This document shows positions 1 to 8,429 of a stretch of 64,000 nucleotides of DNA, one piece after another. The notes below the pieces were generated by a model, which did no database searches, had not been told where the DNA came from, and was given only the letters and a program-made list of their open reading frames with translations. The DNA lies in the NCBI GenBank assembly GCA_015231955.1, contig JADGAN010000028.1:1-64000 (forward strand), read 5' to 3'. The translations under genes and the position numbers were made by a program. The DNA is from Oligoflexia bacterium. GTDB lineage: Bacteria > Bdellovibrionota > Bacteriovoracia > Bacteriovoracales > Bacteriovoracaceae. Positions within the stretch are counted from its first letter, which is position 1, and each line of letters begins with the position of its first letter.

Positions 1-6
1 AAGATT

Positions 7-1047
7 GTGTTCCAAGAGGATCGGGACTTAAATCAAAAACTCATGGAACATCTCATGCGAGCTCCTTACCCTTCTGATGGTAGAGAAGAGTTCAAAAAAA
101 GTATTCTCTTCCATGCGGCCAAGCTTGGTGATCGCGAGCTGTTTGAGCGAGGACTAAAAATTTTCTCAATGAGTGGCCAAGAGGTTGCCATGCTAAAAAA
201 TAAGCGAGGTAAGAGCTTGGATCAAGTAGCACTCGATAGGGGGAGGTTGCAGTTATTACTGTGGCGTGAACGAGAGGGCGGGGCGATCTTAAGTGAAGAG
301 GCCAAGCAAGTGTTGCTCCTGCGTGCGGTTGCAGAGGGTGATGTTGAAGGAGCAAAAAAATATATAAAAGAGATGGAATCTTTATCCTCTTTTGGGGGAA
401 GTGTGGTTAGCGCCGCACTTAAACTTGGAAAGAAGAAAGGTAAGAGTGGCAATCAAGAGAAGACGGTGGAGCTATTACAGTTGCTTCAAGCAAAGGGGGT
501 GCCTATGGATGTTAATATGCTCGATGCGGTTGCCACTAACAGCGCTCCGATCACCGCATTTTTACTTAATCATGGTGCCATTAAAAATCTCAATGCACGG
601 GCCACCACTGGCAGCAAAGAGAGTGCTCTTTTGATGGCGATCGAGCAGGACAACCTTGACCTGGTCAAAATCTTACTGCAAGCGGGTGCTGATCCCAATC
701 TCGCAGACGGCAAAGGAGTTACTCCCCTTTGCTCCATTATTGCAAGTAATAAAAAACTTCGCCATTATCAACAGCTGCTGGCCGCCTTAATGTCCATCCC
801 AGGACTTGAACTCAGCAAAGCATGTATGAAGAACAGCATGACTCCCTTTATGCTTGCTATCCAAAAGCAAAACATGGAGGCCATGAGTTGTCTTTATCAA
901 CAAAAACAAAGTTTGGATTTAGAGCATAAGAGTATCTTTGGAGACGATGCACATTCGATGTTGCAATTTTTATCCCAACAGAACGTTCTTTCGATAGAGC
1001 ATATGCAATTTATTAATCATATTTTATTGGAAATGAAAAAGGAGTAA
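7..1047 (+). CDS. Ankyrin-repeat protein (5' end probably outside window)
   Basis: Ankyrin repeats mediate protein-protein binding. The clearest repeat is near residues 205-245, with ALLMAIEQDNLDLVKILLQA followed by GADPN, the classic helix-turn-helix-loop pattern. Degenerate repeats lie on both sides (SILFHAAKLGDRELFERGL; TPFMLAIQKQNMEAMSCL). No signal peptide is visible after the GTG at position 7, but the frame is open to the left edge of the window, so the true start and any export signal may lie upstream. A strong GGAG six bases from its stop serves the next gene, so the two are probably co-transcribed. Partner unknown. Confidence 0.75.
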   Translation: MFQEDRDLNQKLMEHLMRAPYPSDGREEFKKSILFHAAKLGDRELFERGLKIFSMSGQEVAMLKNKRGKSLDQVALDRGRLQLLLWREREGGAILSEEAKQVLLLRAVAEGDVEGAKKYIKEMESLSSFGGSVVSAALKLGKKKGKSGNQEKTVELLQLLQAKGVPMDVNMLDAVATNSAPITAFLLNHGAIKNLNARATTGSKESALLMAIEQDNLDLVKILLQAGADPNLADGKGVTPLCSIIASNKKLRHYQQLLAALMSIPGLELSKACMKNSMTPFMLAIQKQNMEAMSCLYQQKQSLDLEHKSIFGDDAHSMLQFLSQQNVLSIEHMQFINHILLEMKKE

Positions 1048-1052
1048 GAATC

Positions 1053-2078
1053 ATGGGTATCAGTATCATGAGTAAAAAATTATTAATCACTGTTATACTC
1101 TCTATGCTAGCAGCTATGAGTGCAGTAATGGCCGGAGGAGAGAGAGAGGCCACTACCTATTTAGAGTCTCGAGACACAAAGTTATTGAAGGTTCCCCTTT
1201 CTATCTTAATCAACGAGCGCGCCAAGGGTTCGCTCTTTGAAAAGACATTTTCTTGCTACAAAGATTGTGTTACCTCACTCCCTTGTGACAAAGAAGACCC
1301 TTTTTATTTCAATGTTGATCATAACTCACTTCGGGCCATTGTTACTTATCTCACTAGTGGGAAGTTCATTTTAGACAAGTGTAACCAAGAGCAGCTTGCG
1401 GTGGACATTAAAACATGCGAGTTAGAGCAAATGGGCAGCGATCTTACGACAGAAAAAAAAGAGAGTCTTCAGAAGAAGGAACCATGGAGAGAAGTTGCGA
1501 TGACTCTGTACACTCCTCAAGAAAGGAAGGCACTAGAGATGTTACTGGACATTCAGTCAGGAGATGTGGAGCTATTTTGCGGGAAGAACCCTCGCTATAC
1601 TGCAAAGGAGATTGAGGATCTAGGGTTACATAAATCTGTCCTAGCTCAACTGGGTAGCAATGCCCCTCTTTTGCGGTTAAGTGATTATGATGGGAATCGC
1701 ATGTTTACTTACCTTCATTTCAAGCCTACTTATATTGAACCGGTGCTCTTTGCCATGGCCTTAGGGAGAACTGACCTTGTAGATTGTTTTTTTGATAAGA
1801 AGGGAGTTCACTTCCCTTGGAACTTTTTTGCGATGAAACGTGAATATGAGAGCTTTGGTAAGATTACTAGGTTTCAGGCGTGGACGTATGTATGGATGAT
1901 AGTGAAGGAAGATCTTTTCTTCAGCAAACTTTTGTTGGATACACTGATGACTGAAGGCGACCTACCGCAATTAGGTTGGCGTAGTGTATTCGGTGATACC
2001 TCCCCTCAAATAAGGGCGCTGTTAAGAGAGCGTATCTTTGATGGGAAAAGGGAATCATGGGATACGTATGATATGTAA
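1053..2078 (+). CDS. Secreted protein with BTB/T1-like and ankyrin-like segments
   Basis: Unrecognised by full-length family. It has an N-terminal signal peptide (hydrophobic LLITVILSMLAAMSAVMAGG; a second ATG at 1071 gives a tighter signal). Residues about 45-130 resemble the potassium-channel tetramerisation (T1/BTB) fold: a substrate-like strand (LLKVPLSILIN), then FYFNVDHNSLRAIVTYLTSG and KFIL, matching the family pattern FxxDRDxxxFxxILxYLRxGxL. The C-terminal half contains an ankyrin-like helix pair (EPVLFAMALGRTDLVDCFF). GGAG lies 8-9 bases before the ATG. It directly follows the ankyrin gene. The BTB call is inference from pattern only; an unrelated helical domain is possible. Confidence 0.6.
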   Translation: MGISIMSKKLLITVILSMLAAMSAVMAGGEREATTYLESRDTKLLKVPLSILINERAKGSLFEKTFSCYKDCVTSLPCDKEDPFYFNVDHNSLRAIVTYLTSGKFILDKCNQEQLAVDIKTCELEQMGSDLTTEKKESLQKKEPWREVAMTLYTPQERKALEMLLDIQSGDVELFCGKNPRYTAKEIEDLGLHKSVLAQLGSNAPLLRLSDYDGNRMFTYLHFKPTYIEPVLFAMALGRTDLVDCFFDKKGVHFPWNFFAMKREYESFGKITRFQAWTYVWMIVKEDLFFSKLLLDTLMTEGDLPQLGWRSVFGDTSPQIRALLRERIFDGKRESWDTYDM

Positions 2079-2079
2079 G

Positions 2080-2340
2080 AATTTGGAATTTGTCATTCTG
2101 ATGGTGTACCTCAGTGCACCTCTCATGAGTGAGAGGAGAAATATATTCACAACGTCCTTGCGCCCTAGCTACCACCTCCTCTCGAACTGATTTTGGAATA
2201 TACCGCGAGTGTGGATTCTCCACGCTCTTAGGAACGCTTGCCTTTGGCGCTGGAGTTGCCGGTTTGGTGAGTTCTTGTGCTTTTTCTTGCAGCAAATCCA
2301 TTGGTAGAACACCTTGTTCGCCAACAGTGATAGGGCGTTA
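2080..2340 (-). pseudogene. Remnant of SRYIP-type HNH endonuclease (N-terminal side of HNH)
   Basis: On the minus strand a reading frame contains SRYIPKSVREEV followed by ARAQGRCEY and THERC. This is the segment just before the HNH active site in a family of HNH nucleases common in Bdellovibrio-like bacteria. The frame is closed by a TAA immediately upstream (about 2341), and the similarity ends near VHH at about 2110. Both the helical N-terminal region and the catalytic C-terminal part (HH...NLxLLCxxHN) are therefore missing. The rest of the 126-codon frame, down to 1921, runs antisense to the BTB-like gene and is not coding. Confidence 0.55.
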
Positions 2341-2635
2341 AAATCGGTTAAGAGATTTGCTGATCCCTGGATTCACCCACAAATTATTTGGAAGAACCCA
2401 GAAAAAAACATTTACTCATACTGATTTTGGAACAAATAATTTCTATGGGCATTTTTATAAATGCTTCAATAATTTTTATTTGGCTTGATTTATTTTACCA
2501 TAAACTCATGAGATAATACTATAGTGGATCGTAAAACAACGGCCACTTATATAAAACGAAAGCCAGAAGATCTAAGCGAGGACGCCACAACGACGAATGA
2601 GTAGCTGTCCGTCTTCTGCAAGTTCAAGTTCGATG

Positions 2636-2863
2636 TCAATTGGCACTTTCGCAGCGAAAGTAGCGTCGGCCTCTATTTGTGTCTTTCGAGATCCATATTC
2701 GACGATGGCACGAAAAACAAAGGAGCTTTAAATTGGAAAGATCATGAGTGGCGCCATCGCAAATTGGTTTTTCATGAGGCATTGAGGATACATGGGTTTC
2801 GAGATAGCAAAAAAAATTGGCAGCTACTAGAGGCCAGCGGAGACGCTTTTTAAAAAAAATCAA
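2636..2863 (-). pseudogene. Possible second HNH-nuclease fragment
   Basis: The minus-strand frame contains LETHVSSMPHEKP and then GATHDLSNLKLLCFSCHRR. The second stretch fits the HNH core GGxHxxxNLxxLCxxCHRR very well. It lies upstream (in minus-strand order) of the other HNH remnant, so the two are not simply halves of one gene; they may come from two copies or from a rearrangement. A plus-strand frame over the same bases (2602-2856, no ATG) also stays open, so the call is uncertain. Confidence 0.35.
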
Positions 2864-2970
2864 CTTTAAGTAAGTGATAATTCAAGCAAAAAACAAAATT
2901 CAATAAAGATAGTAGATAGCAAATAATAAAGTTCCTTTATGATTGGTGAGCTTTGATTTTTGGAGGGCCA

Positions 2971-3576
2971 ATGATAAAAAAAATTTTGTTAACTTTAATT
3001 TTATTCTTGATGGTGATTAATCTTAGTTTTGCTTTAACCGCGAAGACTAAGCTTACGAACTCCTTGGTTACGATAAGCGATACCATTGCTTTGCAATTAC
3101 TGCCTGATGATCGCTGGGTGTATGCCGAGGTTGATCGCTTTAAATATCCGGTGAAGATGCTACAAAATAAGATCTATCCCGAGATTATGGGGGTGATTAG
3201 TAAGAGCATTGAGGTAGTGGGCGAAAATCAAAAAATTGACGTAGAGGAACTACTAGAGCAGCGTTGTGAAATGATCAAGTCTGGTTATGAAAATCTATCG
3301 CTTAAGCACAAAGAGTTTAAGTCACAGGTGGTATTTTTTAAAGCTAAAGCGGCAGTTCCCGTCTGTATCTTAACTCTCTTTAATGGAGCGTATAGTAAGA
3401 AAACCATCTACTTGATCTCAAAACGATCGGGGGAGAGCGCAGCGTATAGCTATGATTTTCATAATTTTATTTTTAAATACCCATTAAAATTTTCTGCAAA
3501 GGTAGATCAAGAAATTGAAAAGCTGCTTTTGGGAATCCAATCACAATCAAGATCAAAGGTGGTAGAACGTCTATGA
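2971..3576 (+). CDS. Secreted protein of unknown function, 201 aa
   Basis: The start is the ATG at 2971, preceded by GGAGG at 2960-2964; a TTG 18 bases upstream lacks a ribosome site and overlaps that GGAGG. The product begins with a typical signal peptide (MIKKILLTLILFLMVINLSFA), so it is exported. The mature part is mixed alpha/beta with a cysteine pair (EQRCEMI and VPVCILT) that could form a disulphide. No family is recognised. Its stop overlaps the start of the next gene in an ATGA arrangement, so the two are translationally coupled and probably act together in the envelope. Confidence 0.75.
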   Translation: MIKKILLTLILFLMVINLSFALTAKTKLTNSLVTISDTIALQLLPDDRWVYAEVDRFKYPVKMLQNKIYPEIMGVISKSIEVVGENQKIDVEELLEQRCEMIKSGYENLSLKHKEFKSQVVFFKAKAAVPVCILTLFNGAYSKKTIYLISKRSGESAAYSYDFHNFIFKYPLKFSAKVDQEIEKLLLGIQSQSRSKVVERL

Positions 3577-6044
3577 AAAGAACTACTTTAAAGAACTGTT
3601 GCTTCTCTTTTCTTTTAACCATGTTGGGTACTGCTGCATGTGGTGATGCTGACGCCTACGATGCATTAAAGGCCTTCCAATCAATTACCTTACCTAAGAG
3701 TAATTGTCCTTATGGTGATTTTAGTACCAATGTGATGGAACTTTCCGATAGTGCTGTTACCCATCTAAAAAGCCTAAAGGCGCACGCTGATAATTGCAAA
3801 GGATTAGCGCAAAATGCACAGGCAGTAGAAGACTCCTTAACTAAAATTTTTGATACTTATCGTAATGAGATGGGAGTCGGTGCCGAAGGAGATACTATCG
3901 TTATTAATTGTAAAAATTATCCTTATGTTTTTGAAATAGAATTAAAAAATGCGGTGGCCTATGTCTCCAGAAATCAGCAAATTCCTGCTGATAATTTTTT
4001 CTCTGACCCTGCTGCCATGAATACAGCTGGTGCTTACAGGAAACAGTGGCCTGATTGTAAAGCGATGACGAAGGTGCAAGATGATGGTGATACCGAGTAT
4101 AATCCACAATTTATGTCTTGTATGGAAGAGGCCACCGCAAGACGAATGTATGAAATGAAAAAAAAGTGCGATATTGATGCCCATGTTATCAGCAAAGATG
4201 AGCTTGCAAATCAATATAAGCATAACATTGAGACGATTGAGGTCACCACTAAAAATATTTATCAAGGTCTAAGTGGAATTTTTAAAAATTTGATGTCAGG
4301 AGAGTGCAATAATAAAGATCAACTGCTAAAAGAGGCCTTTAAGAGCACGGCGATCTTAGGCTCCAGTGTAAGCGCTTCGCTTTTTGCAGGTCCGATGGCC
4401 GGTAATACCGCCGGTGTGCTCTCTGCAGTGGGGGCAGAGGTGATTACACAATTTGTGGATTATCTTGATCGATTGGCAAAAGATCACTCCAAGCTAGCAG
4501 AGATTGAAAAAAATGAAAGCTTTGAAAACGCTGCCTGTTTGTTTTTAGATGTGCAAGATAGCGATTGTAATAAATACAATTTAGAGTTGCAAGCTGTCAC
4601 TTGTAGAACACAAACTCCATTGGAAAAAGAGGAAGAGGCAAAATTGCTGAAAGATACCAAAGATATTTTCCAAGTTATCGATACCTATGCAGAGACTACT
4701 GATTTTGGGGTTAAGGCCGGACCAGAGGGCGTAGAACTCTTAAAGCGTATTTTAAGCAGTTATGATGTGAAAACTAAAATCAATGAAAGGGAAGAGATTA
4801 TCTTGAGAAATATTTTAACCGATGCCATTAAATCTTATGATGATGCTAGTGATTTAAAAAAGATGGCGGCATTAGTGAAAGTGAGGAGTGCTTTGGGTGA
4901 ATCGCAGCGCTTGATCGCTTTATGGGAAAAATACCATGAAGGCTTTTTTACTAGTGCTGATAAAATGGATGCAGAGTCCTTATTTAAAAGTGGGTTCATC
5001 ATCGATGCTATTAAAAATGGTCAAGAAATTGATTCCTTGATTGCAGAAAAATTGAAAATTTTGGCCGTAGATAAAGATTACTTAGAGTATATTAAAGATT
5101 ATGTGCGCTCTACTTCTATTAAAAATTCTAGTTTAAATCGCATTATTACAGAAGGACTTGCACGAAGAATTATTGATAACATTGATAAATCCAAAATTCG
5201 TAATGAAGGTGACATTAGAAGGCTGAGTGATCTTACCAGTGCCATGGTGGAAATGTTTAGAAAACCTTTTAAGCAGCGTTTGAAATCACGTTACCGCGAG
5301 AGTTTCTCTGATGCCTATCGTGCAGAACAAGACCTGATGTCACATAATAAGCTTAATGCTAAAGATAATGCCACTCAGGAAAAAAAGATAGCACTAAAAC
5401 ATTTGGATTCTAATAAAGATGAGGAGCAGATTAAGGAGATTAAGAATGCTAGGCGAGTAGCTTTTGGTTATTTAAGAAATACAGTAAAAGATTGTATTGC
5501 CACTACGGGGATGTTTTTTATGAAGCGACATTCGCGTACCTGGTACAATTATCCCTTTGTGAAAAATGAGGGTGCTGCTAACCTTAACATCGATCGCTCT
5601 CCTCATGCTTACCTGAAGGCATGTAAACCCTTTCTTTGTGATGAAAAGAGTGGTGATGGATCTTACAAGGGCATTCCTCTACCGTATCTCAAAGATGCTG
5701 CCGCTGCTCCTACCGACTTTGGAAAATATCAGTGTAGGCTTGTTAAAAATTTCAAATCCATCTACGATCAGATGGAACAAGAGTATATTGATCATGGAAA
5801 AATTTGTGGAAAGACCATTAGCGAGATTACAAATGGTGGCAAGAGCTTTGACTGTATGAAAAATAGTACTGATAAATTGGAAGCGCTAATTACGAAAGGA
5901 GGGTATGTTGAAAACTCTCTTTTAAATTTTAATCAAAAACATCTAAAAGAAATTATTGATGATAAGGCCGCTCCTTTTAGTTTCATGCGGTTTCAAAATG
6001 CAGCAACTACACTACCTACCGCAGCGCTGACCCCGGCCGAATAA
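3573..6044 (+). CDS. Large secreted protein of unknown function, 823 aa
   Basis: It starts at the ATG overlapping the previous stop, with AAGGTGG upstream. The N-terminus has a signal sequence ending around LLTMLGTAACGDADA. The cysteine there does not fit a good lipobox, so signal peptidase I cleavage is more likely. The mature protein is largely helical and Lys/Asp/Glu-rich, with many paired cysteines (for example CKNYPY, CNNKD, CKPFLCDEKSGDG) consistent with a periplasmic or surface disulphide-bonded fold. A Gly/Ala-rich hydrophobic segment (SASLFAGPMAGNTAGVLSAV) near residues 260-285 could insert in a membrane. No family recognised. The 3' end overlaps the convergent next gene by 29 bases. 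Confidence 0.75.
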   Translation: MKRTTLKNCCFSFLLTMLGTAACGDADAYDALKAFQSITLPKSNCPYGDFSTNVMELSDSAVTHLKSLKAHADNCKGLAQNAQAVEDSLTKIFDTYRNEMGVGAEGDTIVINCKNYPYVFEIELKNAVAYVSRNQQIPADNFFSDPAAMNTAGAYRKQWPDCKAMTKVQDDGDTEYNPQFMSCMEEATARRMYEMKKKCDIDAHVISKDELANQYKHNIETIEVTTKNIYQGLSGIFKNLMSGECNNKDQLLKEAFKSTAILGSSVSASLFAGPMAGNTAGVLSAVGAEVITQFVDYLDRLAKDHSKLAEIEKNESFENAACLFLDVQDSDCNKYNLELQAVTCRTQTPLEKEEEAKLLKDTKDIFQVIDTYAETTDFGVKAGPEGVELLKRILSSYDVKTKINEREEIILRNILTDAIKSYDDASDLKKMAALVKVRSALGESQRLIALWEKYHEGFFTSADKMDAESLFKSGFIIDAIKNGQEIDSLIAEKLKILAVDKDYLEYIKDYVRSTSIKNSSLNRIITEGLARRIIDNIDKSKIRNEGDIRRLSDLTSAMVEMFRKPFKQRLKSRYRESFSDAYRAEQDLMSHNKLNAKDNATQEKKIALKHLDSNKDEEQIKEIKNARRVAFGYLRNTVKDCIATTGMFFMKRHSRTWYNYPFVKNEGAANLNIDRSPHAYLKACKPFLCDEKSGDGSYKGIPLPYLKDAAAAPTDFGKYQCRLVKNFKSIYDQMEQEYIDHGKICGKTISEITNGGKSFDCMKNSTDKLEALITKGGYVENSLLNFNQKHLKEIIDDKAAPFSFMRFQNAATTLPTAALTPAE

Positions 6045-8217
6045 TAGGGGATTCTGTAGGTGATTGACACTTTTTTAGGATAGAGAAAAGATGGTGTGAA
6101 TCTTTTTTATGGGGGAAGCTCCTTTCCCATAAAACCGGGAAAGCGGTTTCTTTGTGTGATTTTAGTAACTCTTGCATTAAGAGTAGACCATCACAAATCC
6201 TTGTCTGTAAAATCTCCTCTGCCTCCTTGAAATCTGCTGCCCCTTGATCCCACAAAAGACGGTAGGCCTCTTTAGCGGTTTCAAATAGGGGATAGGATTG
6301 GTGTAAAGAGATATTTCGGACATATTGAGAAGCATTCCAATAGCGATCGTATTGTAAAAGATGGGCAGCAACACTCTCTATGCTTGAAAGTGTATTAAAC
6401 GTATGTCCCACACACCTCTGTAATAACGCTTTTTTTCGTAGCTCTTCTCTCTCGTGTCTAAGCTCTTTTAATGCTTGCATATTGTTTTTGATCAATAGTA
6501 GTAGCGATTCGATCTTGTTTTTTTGCTTTTCTGCATTTAGATCGATGAGAAGTTCTGGATTTTGAGCAACTTCTGTATAGTAAGTGATTTTCTTGGGATC
6601 ATCTTCTATGCCTTTTGTATGAAGTTTGATTTTTAAAAACAGCTTATGTAAAGGTTCTTTGTTTTCGGCCCAAAATTCAGCAAATTTTTTATTGCCAATC
6701 ATGGCAAATTTAAATGTTTTTAGATGAAAAGGTTGGAAATATTTTTTCACCACTTCTTGGATTTCAGGATCAGAGGAGTTTAATACTGCCAGTGGGATCT
6801 CCAGTGTTCCCTTCATTCTTCGAAGAGCATTGGAAAAATGTTCTGGATCTTTATCTTGAAATAAAAACCACGAATCAACTGTATGCATGTGGAGATCAAA
6901 CGATTTTTCTTTGCTAAGATGAACTCTTAAGGTTATTGGTGAAGCAAAAAGGTTGAAATCTGGAACCTCAATGTTGAGATTGGACTCCTTAAGAGAAAGT
7001 GGTAAAAATCCCGATTGGAATGCCATACTTCCTTCCATGGCAACATCCCTATTGGCGGCCCTATCTAACTTTTGGGGATTGTTTTCAATAAAATCTTCCT
7101 CCCGAATATTCATTTTATTAGCAGTTTTTTGAAATTTCCATTCACTGTCATTTAGCATTTTAAAGTAGTAACCGGGCATTCCTTCTGAATTTACTCCTTG
7201 GACGCGAAGTTCTCGGTTGTGATCGCCCTGTCCCTTAACTAAGATGGTGATGTTCTTCGTAATTTTCCCTTTTGCTTGCGTTGGAATAGGCGACTGTTTT
7301 TTCCAATCAGGAAGGGGTAATTTTCTGGGTAGTAGCTGAGTGGCAAAATCGTCCCCAGGAAGATTATGCTTTTGATCATTGCCATAATAATATTTAAAAA
7401 AGGGAGTTCCTCCATTAGCATCGTAGTCCTCAAACTTGGTATACATCTCTCCATATTTACTGATAACAAACATCTGCTCACCCGCTACATCTAAGTTTGC
7501 CGCAATAAAACGTCCTCGATCAGGCCCTGCATATTGTCGAGAAAAGTCTGGAGGTAAACCAGTATCTGCAATGTTAATCTCTTGCCCATTTTTTGAGAGG
7601 AGATAGAGGTGGCTAATCCCGCGTTCGCCATAATTCACCTGGCTTCCGGCCGCATCAGTATAATACATGGTCTCGGCGTTATGCCTTCCGAGAGCAAAGG
7701 TTTTAAACTCTTGCGGCATAATTAAAGAACCCTCAAAAGGGTCGCCCCATTTATAATTCCAATGGATATACTCTCGAGGATCTTCAGGATCTCCCGAACG
7801 ATACCCTTTTTTATATCCATACTGATAAACTCGTCCATTATCCCCTAAGGCCACCAGATGGTCAGCATCCACACTGATCGCAACAATTTGTTTGGGTAAA
7901 GGATAATGGTGTTTTTTATCAAATTGAGGTAGTCCCGTTTCTCCCAATAATTTCCATTGGAATCCTACATCTAAAGTTGCTGCAAAAACATCGTAGAGAG
8001 GTCTTGTCCGTAGTGGATGAGGTTTTTTCTTAATCCAAATCTTCCCATCTAAAATAGCAAAATTGTAAAGGCCGTTTGTTGTTAAAGAGGGATTTTTGAT
8101 AAAAACATCTTCAGGAAGAGTGCTCTCTCCCCAAAGTAAAGGAATTCCCATAAAAAGAACGGCCATTCCTAAGCACAAGAGCAACGGAATACCAAAGGCC
8201 AAATTTTTTATTTTCAT
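6016..8217 (-). CDS. Secreted or membrane-anchored protein with propeller-like N-terminal half
   Basis: The 733-residue product begins with a long hydrophobic segment (LLLCLGMAVLFMGIPLLWG) acting as signal or anchor. Residues about 45-300 contain recurring strand motifs such as VAISVDADHLVALGDNGRVY, followed by QYGYKKG, and later MFVISKYGEMYTKF. These resemble blades of an RCC1/YVTN-type beta-propeller, though no clear blade count can be made by eye. The C-terminal third is helical with a Lys/Glu-rich coiled coil (LRHEREELRKKALLQ). GGGAG lies upstream of the ATG at a long spacing. Function unknown; the propeller suggestion is inference. Confidence 0.7.
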   Translation of the reverse strand: MKIKNLAFGIPLLLCLGMAVLFMGIPLLWGESTLPEDVFIKNPSLTTNGLYNFAILDGKIWIKKKPHPLRTRPLYDVFAATLDVGFQWKLLGETGLPQFDKKHHYPLPKQIVAISVDADHLVALGDNGRVYQYGYKKGYRSGDPEDPREYIHWNYKWGDPFEGSLIMPQEFKTFALGRHNAETMYYTDAAGSQVNYGERGISHLYLLSKNGQEINIADTGLPPDFSRQYAGPDRGRFIAANLDVAGEQMFVISKYGEMYTKFEDYDANGGTPFFKYYYGNDQKHNLPGDDFATQLLPRKLPLPDWKKQSPIPTQAKGKITKNITILVKGQGDHNRELRVQGVNSEGMPGYYFKMLNDSEWKFQKTANKMNIREEDFIENNPQKLDRAANRDVAMEGSMAFQSGFLPLSLKESNLNIEVPDFNLFASPITLRVHLSKEKSFDLHMHTVDSWFLFQDKDPEHFSNALRRMKGTLEIPLAVLNSSDPEIQEVVKKYFQPFHLKTFKFAMIGNKKFAEFWAENKEPLHKLFLKIKLHTKGIEDDPKKITYYTEVAQNPELLIDLNAEKQKNKIESLLLLIKNNMQALKELRHEREELRKKALLQRCVGHTFNTLSSIESVAAHLLQYDRYWNASQYVRNISLHQSYPLFETAKEAYRLLWDQGAADFKEAEEILQTRICDGLLLMQELLKSHKETAFPVLWERSFPHKKDSHHLFSILKKCQSPTESPIIRPGSALR

Positions 8218-8429
8218 AATAAAAAAACAACTCCCTTTTTCTTTGTTTTGTTACTCATGCTTTTGATTATAGCTTTGTTTTGATGAAGAGAGCTTACTGC
8301 TTTTGATGATTGTGGCAAAGCGAGCGGATCTAGTTAAAAGAACAAAGATTTTTAAAAAAATCGTGATTGAAAAAGCATACTAAATAAAATCTACAATAGG
8401 AAAATAAGTGGGCAATGGTCACCTAAATA

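Larger units (their letters stand above)
2079..2970. other. Gene-poor stretch with degraded nuclease genes
   Basis: About 890 bases with no intact gene. It holds the two HNH-nuclease fragments annotated separately. The stretch 2345-2560 is AT-rich with no convincing frame. The last part carries the GGAGG ribosome binding site of the next gene. The content looks like decayed mobile or defence-related DNA. Confidence 0.5.

Noticed and set aside
1921-2078. Downstream half of the minus-strand HNH frame
   Set aside because: It overlaps the end of the plus-strand BTB-like gene, and its residues have no nuclease similarity beyond about position 2110.
2602-2856. Plus-strand open frame over the second HNH fragment (contains HEWRHRKLVFHEALRIHGF)
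   Set aside because: Looks protein-like but has no ATG after the upstream stop and no known pattern; the minus-strand HNH motif explains the stretch better.
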